DNA from: Magicicada septendecula
Lineage: Eukaryota; Arthropoda; Insecta; Hemiptera; Cicadidae
Length of the DNA: 64,000 nucleotides
NCBI GenBank assembly: GCA_034769895.1
Contig: CM068370.1
Location: 48,474,344 to 48,538,343 of the forward strand
Direction of reading: 5' to 3'
The position numbers and the translations under genes are program-made. This document shows, in pieces, positions 13,785 to 23,346 of the stretch (position 1 is the first letter of the stretch; every line of letters begins with the position of its first letter). Below the pieces are notes generated by a model. It did no database searches. It saw only the letters and a program-made list of their open reading frames with translations, and had not been told where the DNA came from.

Positions 13785-14408
13785 TCAACCTCCATCGTCA
13801 AAAATTAATCGGGGTTTCAAATAACAACTTATAATTTTCTCACTCTTCCTTACTGTTTCACTATCTATTTTCAACGTATCACTTTCTGATACCGCCCTTT
13901 CCATCACATTACTATTTTCAATATCATTGTTAACATTTGTTAATTTCTTACTTTTAATCTGTTCTGCTACTGACTCTACTATTTGTTCTTTCAATGTATT
14001 GAAACATTCATTCGTCTCATTTAAACGTTTATTAATATTGTCTTCTAACTTAACACTCTGTTGTTTCATATCATATAAACGCTCATCAAATTTTTTGTCA
14101 ATATTATTTATGTCACCCTTTAACTCATGGAATTTAATATCAGAATCACTCTTCTGTTCTTTATTTTGTTCTAAGAGTAATTGTAACATACTCATTACAT
14201 CACTATTGAATTGGACGTTACATTTTGTTGAAGTCGGGGTCAATTGCACGCCCGAATCTTCAATTACATTACTCTGATCAGTTAAGTTTAACTCTGTTTT
14301 ATCTTGACTCGCACTTGGAGTCGAATGTATCTCAAAATTACTCATATTTGACTCATCACAATTGTCAACACTCGTTATTTCATTGACATCGTCATTATTC
14401 GCTGCCAT
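13785..14408 (-). CDS. Internally deleted coiled-coil ORF, unit 4 (207 aa)
   Basis: The N-terminal acidic and coiled-coil parts are kept, but 175 codons of the C-terminal half are missing and the frame is restored so that the normal C-terminus (YLKPRLIFDDGG) remains. The junction shows about 4 bp of microhomology (TTGT in sense). It shares point changes with the unit 5 copy (VMERAV, TVRKSEK). Whether the short protein is made is unknown. Confidence 0.65.
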   Translation of the reverse strand: MAANNDDVNEITSVDNCDESNMSNFEIHSTPSASQDKTELNLTDQSNVIEDSGVQLTPTSTKCNVQFNSDVMSMLQLLLEQNKEQKSDSDIKFHELKGDINNIDKKFDERLYDMKQQSVKLEDNINKRLNETNECFNTLKEQIVESVAEQIKSKKLTNVNNDIENSNVMERAVSESDTLKIDSETVRKSEKIISCYLKPRLIFDDGG

Positions 14409-14566
14409 TTTATACAAGTTTATATAATGTTACACAAGAATATTAATCTCATCCACTATTGACTTAACCCTTTTTATATTTAATTTACCAAAGCGTCCTC
14501 CCTCTCAAATAACCCTTTCTGCAGCTTAATTAGGTCTGGCGAATATAGGTTGTAACCTATACTCGC

Positions 14567-14584
14567 GTCGCTGTTCGGGCGCCA
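14567..14584 (-). promoter_or_regulatory. Primer binding site, unit 4 (17/18 match)
   Basis: Same single mismatch to the Lys3-type site as in units 3 and 5. Confidence 0.85.
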
Positions 14585-14586
14585 AG

Positions 14587-15675
14587 TGTAACTCTACGAA
14601 TTACTTACAAAATTATAATTCTCTTACCTTAGGGTTTTATTCCAAAGTCTTTCAGACGAAAACAGCTGCAGACAGGATTATTTGTTTGAGTTACGAATAA
14701 TTACGCTAACACATGTTATGTAATGAATGGCGCTTATTTATTTTTCTTTAATTAATTTCCCTCTTTACTCTCTGTAGAACAACAGTTTACACACAAAAAT
14801 CGCTTAATTACTTATTACATGAAAGTGATATAAAAAAGTTACTACAATGGTCTTTGCATCATCCCCTTACAACAGCAAGATAATGCAAAAAAATTTTACA
14901 ATTAATTAATTTACTCAATCTATGAACCAGTATTTTACTTTGTAGGTACGTACCCCAAACTTACGCTCTCACTCACTCTCTCTCTCTCACCCTTCTATTT
15001 CATTTAGTTAATTTGGTTAGTATTCTACCCATTATATCTGTGAAATTTAAAAGTTTTGGCCAATTAGTTACTGATGGTACTTAACCGTTCCAGGTGTCTC
15101 TCGGTGAGTCGTACAATCGCTGTTTGTTCAACATTACGGTTCACTCCGCGTTTAGTTGTTTTTTTTTTTCTCTGGTACACTGGTTAATTCACGTCAATGT
15201 TATGACCATCAGTCACCACTGTTCGAATTATACGTATATTATTTATTTAGTCGGCCGACGTAACTTTTCGCACTTAGAAAGTCACTTGAAGTTTTTTAGG
15301 CTGGCCGCGCGGCCCTATGTCACAACTGGCACTTTTTATAAATGTTTTAACACTTAACTAGATAGGCCGAATTTATTCTACGGCCTATCTTGTACTCCCG
15401 AGGCCACTGTTTTAACTTACACACTTTACTGTCTGATGCTGGCTGTCTGTTGTGCACTCTCTAATGACACACTGCATACTGGGTTTCACACACAAGCCTG
15501 CTGCTATGTGATTGTGCAATGCGTCTGGCAGTTGTTTTGGCTGGCTGTGTATGTTGCATTGCTGTACTGGAGGCTCCTTACAGGTGAAAGTCTGGCAATT
15601 TGGAAAGTGCTTAAAATGATGATTTGAATTAATATGAAATTAAACTGGGGTGGCTCACAAATCCGTACCGTTACA
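14587..15675 (-). repeat. Complete element 1 LTR (1089 bp)
   Basis: It has TGTAAC/GTTACA termini and lies between the two units that carry the 525-bp deletion. Confidence 0.93.
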
Positions 15676-17195
15676 ATACCCCCCCAATAAGAGGTTGAAG
15701 GCCGGAGCGTTCAAACTCTTATTGCCTAAACTTAAGAGGATCAGTGAGGATATGGCGCCGCAACCCCCCTGAACACTACTAAATCATGGGTTCTTACCCC
15801 CCTAGTCTGGCGACTGCGACAGCACCCATCCGATCTTACTGGACTTCTCTGTGCGAGATCCCAACACCGAAAAATCGAACAGACACCCGACCCAGTATCG
15901 CCCGACTTTCTAGCATGGAATTAAAATTTGACAAACGGCCTTCCATCGCTCCATGTCCCACATCTGATTTGTTTCCTCTTAGCCGTACTGGTTCATTGAC
16001 AACGTACTGGCTCATTTTATATTATAGACCCTAAAGAATAATATTAATAAAACAATATTGGTTTACAATGATACACATAAATTCCAGTTAAATTGAATAG
16101 TATTCCCCATACAATGTTGCCCAACCAAAATGACACCTTAATTATACAAAATATCCTTAACTACTATATATGTATGTAGGACAAAATTCATGACATGTGT
16201 AAAGTCTATATGGACAGTAATATACACATCTTATTTTCCAGACACTATCTCATCCTGAACATTTTCCATCAGTTGTCAGTGTTAAATAAATGTTTTAATC
16301 ATTATTGACATCAATTAGCATTTAATTTATAATTCCAATGTGAATTTAAATGAAAATAAAGTTAAGTTCATTATTAAAATCATTGTTTCTATGTTTAATT
16401 TATTTATTTTATTAATAATAAAATAATTTAATTAATCATTAGTTTAATTGTATTTAATTTACTTTAATTAATTCAATTAATCTCAAAAATTACAGTAATG
16501 GCCTCATTATTATTTGGTCTGTAAAAAAATTTAATTTCAATTCCTTTCTATCACAATAAGGTTTTACTTCAGATACTGATTCAGCAGACTACAACATTCT
16601 TTGTTATTGTCACCAAGTATGTCTGTGAACCTTAGTCTCAACATACCACACCTGTTTATATAAACACTAGTCTGCAAGACTCACATAGTATAAACATTCT
16701 GGTTACATCATGTACTAACACCTGTACTTTTCAGTCTTTATAAATTTTTTAGATAACATATTTATCAATGTCTATTTCTTACAGTTCAACCAAATATACT
16801 TTTAATTCACCTTTCAATTACAGTTTCTATTTAATACTATTTTCTCAATACCATTGTTATTATTATTACACTCTTTTCACACCTGTAAGCTTTTTATTCT
16901 ATCTGATTAGTATTATGAACTTTATACTTACAATACACATTCCACCTATTGACATGAATACAAAATACGCACCACACACACACACACCAATACCTCCGTG
17001 TAACCTCTGAAACATTTAACAACAATGTTATTTCATACAAACAATTTAACCTTTTATAATACATACAATTAATTTCACTACACATGTATTTACAATTCTT
17101 CAGCAATAATTATTCAGTTATGTCACACTTCAATATCAAAATTCAGCTAGGTCATTACCATATATTAACATATTTAAAATGTTCATTTATGAATT

Positions 17196-17819
17196 TCAAC
17201 CTCCATCGTCAAAAATTAATCGGGGTTTCAAATAACAACTTATAATTTTCTCACTCTTCCTTACTGTTTCACTATCTATTTTCAACGTATCACTTTCTGA
17301 TACCGCCCTTTCCATCACATTACTATTTTCAATATCATTGTTAACATTTGTTAATTTCTTACTTTTAATCTGTTCTGCTACTGACTCTACTATTTGTTCT
17401 TTCAATGTATTGAAACATTCATTCGTCTCATTTAAACGTTTATTAATATTGTCTTCTAACTTAACACTCTGTTGTTTCATATCATATAAACGCTCATCAA
17501 ATTTTTTGTCAATATTATTTATGTCACCCTTTAACTCATGGAATTTAATATCAGAATCACTCTTCTGTTCTTTATTTTGTTCTAAGAGTAATTGTAACAT
17601 ACTCATTACATCACTATTGAATTGGACGTTACATTTTGTTGAAGTCGGGGTCAATTGCACGCCCGAATCTTCAATTACATTACTCTGATCAGTTAAGTTT
17701 AACTCTGTTTTATCTTGACTCGCACTTGGAGTCGAATGTATCTCAAAATTACTCATATTTGACTCATCACAATTGTCAACACTCGTTATTTCATTGACAT
17801 CGTCATTATTCGCTGCCAT
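17196..17819 (-). CDS. Internally deleted coiled-coil ORF, unit 5 (207 aa)
   Basis: It has the same deletion endpoints and the same substitutions as the unit 4 copy; the predicted proteins are identical. This means the unit was copied after the deletion arose. Confidence 0.65.
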   Translation of the reverse strand: MAANNDDVNEITSVDNCDESNMSNFEIHSTPSASQDKTELNLTDQSNVIEDSGVQLTPTSTKCNVQFNSDVMSMLQLLLEQNKEQKSDSDIKFHELKGDINNIDKKFDERLYDMKQQSVKLEDNINKRLNETNECFNTLKEQIVESVAEQIKSKKLTNVNNDIENSNVMERAVSESDTLKIDSETVRKSEKIISCYLKPRLIFDDGG

Positions 17820-17977
17820 TTTATACAAGTTTATATAATGTTACACAAGAATATTAATCTCATCCACTATTGACTTAACCCTTTTTATATTTAATTTACC
17901 AAAGCGTCCTCCCTCTCAAATAACCCTTTCTGCAGCTTAATTAGGTCTGGCGAATATAGGTTGTAACCTATACTCGC

Positions 17978-17995
17978 GTCGCTGTTCGGGCGCCA
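17978..17995 (-). promoter_or_regulatory. Primer binding site, unit 5 (17/18 match)
   Basis: Same as units 3 and 4, two bases from the LTR end. Confidence 0.85.
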
Positions 17996-17997
17996 AG

Positions 17998-19077
17998 TGT
18001 AACTCTACGAATTACTTACAAAATTATAATTCTCTTACCTTAGGGTTTTATTCCAAAGTCTTTCAGACGAAAACAGCTGCAGACAGGATTATTTGTTTGA
18101 GTTACGAATAATTACGCTAACACATGTTATGTAATGAATGGCGCTTATTTATTTTTCTTTAATTAATTTCCCTCTTTACTCTCTGTAGAACAACAGTTTA
18201 CACACAAAAATCGCTTAATTACTTATTACATGAAAGTGATATAAAAAAGTTACTACAATGGTCTTTGCATCATCCCCTTACAACAGCAAGATAATGCAAA
18301 AAAATTTTACAATTAATTAATTTACTCAATCTATGAACCAGTATTTTACTTTGTAGGTACGTACCCCAAACTTACGCTCTCACTCACTCTCTCTCTCTCA
18401 CCCTTCTATTTCATTTAGTTAATTTGGTTAGTATTCTACCCATTATATCTGTGAAATTTAAAAGTTTTGGCCAATTAGTTACTGATGGTACTTAACCGTT
18501 CCAGGTGTCTCTCGGTGAGTCGTACAATCGCTGTTTGTTCAACATTACGGTTCACTCCGCGTTTAGTTGTTTTTTTTTTCTCTGGTACACTGGTTAATTC
18601 ACGTCAATGTTATGACCATCAGTCACCACTGTTCGAATTATACGTATATTATTTATTTAGTCGGCCGACGTAACTTTTCGCACTTAGAAAGTCACTTGAA
18701 GTTTTTTAGGCTGGCCGCGCGGCCCTATGTCACAACTGGCACTTTTTATAAATGTTTTAACACTTAACTAGATAGGCCGAATTTATTCTACGGCCTATCT
18801 TGTACTCCCGAGGCCACTGTTTTAACTTACACACTTTACTGTCTGATGCTGGCTGTCTGTTGTGCACTCTCTAATGACACACTGCATACTGGGTTTCACA
18901 CACAAGCCTGCTGCTATGTGATTGTGCAATGCGTCTGGCAGTTGTTTTGGCTGGCTGTGTATGTTGCATTGCTGTACTGGAGGCTCCTTACAGGTGAAAG
19001 TCTGGCAATTTGGAAAGTGCTTAAAATGATGATTTGAATTAATATGAAATTAAACTGGGGTGGCTCACAAATCCGTA
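17998..19077 (-). repeat. Element 1 LTR truncated at an inversion junction
   Basis: It is colinear with the other LTRs but stops at CCGTA, losing the final bases including the terminal GTTACA. The next bases belong to the same LTR in the opposite orientation. Confidence 0.9.
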
Positions 19078-19436
19078 GCTACAAAGTAAAATACTGGTTC
19101 ATAGATTGAGTAAATTAATTAATTGTGAAATTTTTTGCATTATCTTGCTGTTGTAAGGGGATGATGCAAAGACCATTGTAGTAACTTTTTTATATCACTT
19201 TCATGTAATAAGTAATTAAGCGATTTTTGTGTGTAAACTGTTGTTCTACAGAGAGTAAAGAGGGAAATTAATTAAAGAAAAATAAATAAGCGCCATTCAT
19301 TACATAACATGTGTTAGCGTAATTATTCGTAACTCAAACAAATAATCCTGTCTGCAGCTGTTTTCGTCTGAAAGACTTTGGAATAAAACCCTAAGGTAAG
19401 AGAATTATAATTTTGTAAGTAATTCGTAGAGTTACA
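19078..19436 (+). repeat. Truncated 5' LTR of the inverted copy
   Basis: It corresponds to the last 359 bp of the LTR (compare 22988-23346). The first roughly 740 bp, including the U3 promoter region, are missing at the junction. Confidence 0.9.
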
Positions 19437-19438
19437 CT

Positions 19439-19456
19439 TGGCGCCCGAACAGGGAC
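19439..19456 (+). promoter_or_regulatory. Perfect Lys3-type primer binding site
   Basis: TGGCGCCCGAACAGGGAC is complementary to the 3' 18 nt of the tRNA-Lys that primes several animal retroelements, and it sits two bases after the LTR end. It is the only perfect site in the window. Confidence 0.9.
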
Positions 19457-19461
19457 GCGAG

Positions 19462-19479
19462 TATAGGTTACAACCTATA
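19462..19479 (+). promoter_or_regulatory. Near-palindrome just downstream of the primer site
   Basis: TATAGGTT and AACCTATA are separated by AC. It is present in all units at the same offset. A role in RNA dimerisation or packaging is inference from position only. Confidence 0.4.
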
Positions 19480-19614
19480 TTCGCCAGACCTAATTAAGCT
19501 GCGGAAAGGGTTATTTGAGAGGGAGGACGCTTTGGTAAATTAAATATAAAAAGGGTTAAGTCAATAGTGGATGAGATTAATATTCTTGTGTAACATTATA
19601 TAAACTTGTATAAA

Positions 19615-20763
19615 ATGGCAGCGAATAATGACGATGTCAATGAAATAACGAGTGTTGACAATTGTGATGAGTCAAATATGAGTAATTTTGAGATACATTC
19701 GACTCCAAGTGCGAGTCAAGATAAAACAGAGTTAAACTTAACTGATCAGAGTAATGTAATTGAAGATTCGGGCGTGCAATTGACCCCGACTTCAACAAAA
19801 TGTAACGTCCAATTCAATAGTGATGTAATGAGTATGTTACAATTACTCTTAGAACAAAATAAAGAACAGAAGAGTGATTCTGATATTAAATTCCATGAGT
19901 TAAAGGGTGACATAAATAATATTGACAGAAAATTTGATGAGCGTTTATATGATATGAAACAACAGAGTGTTAAGTTAGAAGACAATATTAATAAACGTTT
20001 AAATGAGACGAATGAATGTTTCAATACATTGAAAGAACAAATAGTAGAGTCAGTAGCAGAACAGATTAAAAGTAAGAAATTAACAAATGTTAACAATGAT
20101 ATTGAAAATAGTAATGTGATTGAAAGGGCGGTATCAGAAAGTGATACGTTGAAAATAGATAGTGAAACAGTAAGTGAGAGTGAGAAAATTATAAGTTGTA
20201 ATGAAGTAATAATTAGTGTTGTTGAATTGGAAAAAGAATGGAAAGAAAGAGTAGATGAATGTGTAGGGCAGAGAGTAAATTTTCCCCTTATTTGTGATGA
20301 ACCAGAGTGTTCAAAAGTGTTATTTTTGGGCAAGAGACCCTTATTAGTGAAAGATTTGAATTGTTTAATTTTGCTGAATAATTTTGTACCCTCTGCGTGG
20401 AATGATAAAAGTATGATATGTTGTTATGATGAGAGAATTTTAGATAGAGAATGGTGTATTGACAAAGAGACAGAATTGTATGAATTACAGAGAGATTATG
20501 GTGAGTGGAAAGAAATGTTAGAAGTATGTTTAAACAAGAGTAATTTACTGTATGATGAAAAAGTAACTGACCCGATATTGGAAATATTTACCGACGGAGA
20601 CTTTACAAAGAATACTGATGTTGACCTGGTATATGATTATTATGGTAAAATGAACAAACAGAAATTTTATGGTTACTATATACAAGATAACCGTATCCAG
20701 AATGTAAATAAAATTGAAAATTGTTATTTGAAACCCCGATTAATTTTTGACGATGGAGGTTGA
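19615..20763 (+). CDS. Coiled-coil gag-position ORF, inverted copy (382 aa)
   Basis: Full-length with one Lys-to-Arg change relative to unit 1 (NNIDRKFDE) and otherwise the same acidic N-terminus, coiled coil at about 70-165 and unrecognised C-terminal half. It follows a perfect primer site, so this is the best candidate for a recently active version of the protein. ATG chosen after an A-rich leader; the preceding in-frame TTG is not a likely start. Confidence 0.72.
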   Translation: MAANNDDVNEITSVDNCDESNMSNFEIHSTPSASQDKTELNLTDQSNVIEDSGVQLTPTSTKCNVQFNSDVMSMLQLLLEQNKEQKSDSDIKFHELKGDINNIDRKFDERLYDMKQQSVKLEDNINKRLNETNECFNTLKEQIVESVAEQIKSKKLTNVNNDIENSNVIERAVSESDTLKIDSETVSESEKIISCNEVIISVVELEKEWKERVDECVGQRVNFPLICDEPECSKVLFLGKRPLLVKDLNCLILLNNFVPSAWNDKSMICCYDERILDREWCIDKETELYELQRDYGEWKEMLEVCLNKSNLLYDEKVTDPILEIFTDGDFTKNTDVDLVYDYYGKMNKQKFYGYYIQDNRIQNVNKIENCYLKPRLIFDDGG

Positions 20764-22234
20764 AATTCATAAATGAACATTTTAAATATGTTAATATATG
20801 GTAATGACCTAGCTGAATTTTGATATTGAAGTGTGACATAACTGAATAATTATTGCTGAAGAATTGTAAATACATGCGTAGTGAAATTAATTGTATGTAT
20901 TATAAAAGGTTAAATTGTTTGTATGAAATAACATTGTTGTTAAATGTTTCAGAGGTTACACGGAGGTATTGGTGTGTGTGTGTGTGGTGCGTATTTTGTA
21001 TTCATGTCAATAGGTGGAATGTGTATTGTAAGTATAAAGTTCATAATACTAATCAGATAGAATAAAAAGCTTACAGGTGTGAAAAGAGTGTAATAATAAT
21101 AACAATGGTATTGAGATAATAGTATTAAATAGAAACTGTAATTGAAAGGTGAATTAAAAGTATATTCGGTTGAACTGTAAGAAATAGACATTGATAAATA
21201 TGTTATCTAAAAAATTTATAAAGACTGAAAAGTACAGGTGTTAGTACATGATGTAACCAGAATGTTTATACTATGTGAGTCTTGCAGACTAGTGTTTATA
21301 TAAACAGGTGTGGTATGTTGAGACTAAGGTTCACAGACATACTTGGTGACAATAACAAAAAGTGTTGTAGTCTGCTGAATCAGTATCTTGAGTAAAACCT
21401 TATTGTGATAGAAAAGAATTGAAATTAAATTTTTTTACAGACCAAATAATAATGAGGCAATTACTGTAACTTTTGAGATTAATTGAATTAATTAAATAAA
21501 TTAAATACAATTAAACTAATTTAGTAAAAATTAATAGAAACGATTTTTAACAATGAACTTAACTTTATTTTCATTTAAATTCAAATTGGAATTATAAAGT
21601 AAATGCTAATTGATGTCAATAATGATTAAAACATTTATTTAACACTGACAACTGATGGAAAATGTTCAGGATGAGATAGTGTCTGGAAAATAAGATGTGT
21701 GTATTACTGTCCATATAGACTTTACACATGTCATGAATTTTGTCCTACATACATATATAGTAGTTAAGGATATTTTGTATAATTAAGGTGTCATTTTGGT
21801 TGGGCAACATTGTATGGGGAATACTATTCAATTTAACTGGAATTTATGTGTATCATTGTAAACCAATATTGTTTTATTAATATTATTCTTTAGGGTCTAT
21901 AATATAAAATGAGCCAGTACGTTGTCAATGAACCAGTACGGCTAAGAGGAAACAAATCAGATGTGGGACATGGAGCGATGGAAGGCCGTTTGTCAATGAT
22001 TACATGTTTTAAAGTCAGGCGATACTGGGGCGGGTATCTGTCCGAGCTTATGGTGGTGGGATCTTGAGTAGATAAGTCCCGTAGGATCGGATGGGTGCTG
22101 TCGCAGTCGCCAGACAAGGGGGGTAAGAACCCATGATTTAGTAGTGTTCAGGGGGGTTGCGGCGCCATATCCTCACTGATCCTCTTAGGTTTAGGCAATA
22201 AGAGTTTGAACGCTTCGGCCTTCAATCTCTTATT
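20764..22234 (+). other. Non-coding 3' part of the internal region, inverted copy
   Basis: No supported ORF. It contains a (TG)n run near 20970-20986. The 3' two-thirds diverges from the array copies in patches, more than the ORF does. Confidence 0.7.
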
Positions 22235-22241
22235 GGGGGGG
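22235..22241 (+). promoter_or_regulatory. Polypurine tract (G7)
   Basis: Seven Gs lie three bases before the 3' LTR start and are conserved (as C7) in every array unit. This is the expected position of the plus-strand primer. Confidence 0.75.
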
Positions 22242-22544
22242 TATTGTGACGGTAGGGATTTGTGAGCTACCCCAGTTTAATTTCATATTAATTCAAATCA
22301 TCATTTTAAGCACTTTCCAAATTGCCAGACTTTCACCTGTAAGGAGCCTCCAGTACAGCAATGCAACATACACAGCCAGCCAAAACAACTGCCAGACGCA
22401 TTGCACAATCACATAGCAGCAGGCTTGTGTGTGAAACCCAGTCTGCTGTGTGTCATTAGTAAGCACACGTCTTCACCAGTGTTTGCATCGGACAGTAAAG
22501 AGCAGTTTGACAAGTTCGTTAAAACAGTGGCCTCGGGAGTACAA

Positions 22545-22573
22545 GATAGGCCGTAGAATAAATTCGGCCTATC
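22545..22573 (+). promoter_or_regulatory. Hairpin presenting AATAAA in its loop
   Basis: GATAGGCCG and CGGCCTATC form a 9-bp perfect stem with an 11-nt loop containing AATAAA. It is conserved in every complete LTR (about 4078-4106 in the array). It resembles the way some retroviruses place their poly(A) signal in a hairpin, but the R region has not been mapped. Confidence 0.5.
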
Positions 22574-22591
22574 TAGCTAAGTGTTAAAACA

Positions 22592-22601
22592 TTTATAAAA
22601 A
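22592..22601 (+). promoter_or_regulatory. TATA-like box in element 1 LTR
   Basis: TTATAAAAAG followed by a GC-rich segment with GGCCGCGCGGCC. This is the best core promoter candidate in the LTR and is conserved in all complete copies. Confidence 0.4.
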
Positions 22602-23291
22602 GTGCCAGTTGTGACATAGGGCCGCGCGGCCAGCCTAAAAACTTCAAGTGACTTTCTAAGTGCGAAAAGTTACGTCGGCCGACTAAATAAATAATATACG
22701 TATAATTCGAACAGTGGTGACTGATGGTCATAACATTGACGTGAATTAACCAGTGTACCAGAGAAAAAAAAAAAACAACTTAACGCGGAGTGAACCGTAA
22801 TGTTGAACAAACAGCGCTTGTACGACTCACCGAGAGACACCTGGAACGGTTAAGTACCATCAGTAACTAATTGGCCAAAACTTTTAAATGTCACAGATAT
22901 AATGGGTAGAATACTAACCAAATTAACTAAATGAAATAGAAGGGTGAGAGAGAGAGAGTGAGTGAGAGCGTAAGTTTGGGGTACGTACCTACAAAGTAAA
23001 ATACTGGTTCATAGATTGAGTAAATTAATTAATTGTAAAATTTTTTGCATTATCTTGCTGTTGTAAGGGGATGATGCAAAGACCATTGTAGTAACTTTTT
23101 TATATCACTTTCATGTAATAAGTAATTAAGCGATTTTTGTGTGTAAACTGTTGTTCTACAGAGAGTAAAGAGGGAAATTAATTAAAGAAAAATAAATAAG
23201 CGCCATTCATTACATAACATGTGTTAGCGTAATTATTCGTAACTCAAACAAATAATCCTGTCTGCAGCTGTTTTCGTCTGAAAGACTTTGG

Positions 23292-23311
23292 AATAAAACC
23301 CTAAGGTAAGA
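23292..23311 (+). promoter_or_regulatory. Poly(A) signal followed by a strong 5' splice site
   Basis: AATAAA at 23292 is followed 8 nt later by AAG|GTAAGA with GT at 23306. It lies about 40-55 bp before the LTR end and is also present in the 5' LTR at about 19382-19401. Confidence 0.4.
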
Positions 23312-23346
23312 GAATTATAATTTTGTAAGTAATTCGTAGAGTTACA

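Larger units (their letters stand above)
1..19077 (-). mobile_element. Tandem LTR-sharing array of non-autonomous LTR element 1
   Basis: Six LTRs (the first and last truncated) alternate with five internal regions, all in minus orientation. Unit periods are 3939, 3936, 3936, 3411 and 3410 bp. The LTR boundaries follow from the inverted terminal hexamer TGTAAC/GTTACA, the primer binding site on one side and a G7 tract on the other. The internal regions hold one ORF and no protease, RT or integrase. Adjacent units share one LTR instead of having two each, which is what unequal recombination between LTRs (or integration of a concatemer) gives. The left end lies outside the window, so the full copy number is unknown. 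An assembly artefact is possible but the copies differ by private SNPs and indels. Confidence 0.9.
19078..23346 (+). mobile_element. Inverted copy of element 1
   Basis: Reading on the plus strand: a 5'-truncated LTR (19078-19436), primer site, intact ORF, non-coding region, G7 tract and a complete 3' LTR ending GTTACA at 23346. The first half is near-identical to the array. From about 21350 onward, especially 22000-22110 and 22440-22530, it is clearly diverged, so the copy looks mosaic between two subfamilies. The sequence beyond 23346 is unrelated to the element. Confidence 0.9.
22245..23346 (+). repeat. Complete 3' LTR of the inverted copy (1102 bp)
   Basis: It starts TGTGAC (one change from TGTAAC) and ends GTTACA. 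It is more diverged than the array LTRs, including a replaced patch at about 22440-22520. The flank after 23346 (TAATATC) is non-element sequence. Confidence 0.92.

Noticed and set aside
19439..19456. Lentivirus-like primer site suggesting an endogenous lentivirus
   Set aside because: Use of this tRNA-Lys primer is not limited to lentiviruses; no retroviral pol or env accompanies it, and the flanking LTR and ORF resemble nothing lentiviral.
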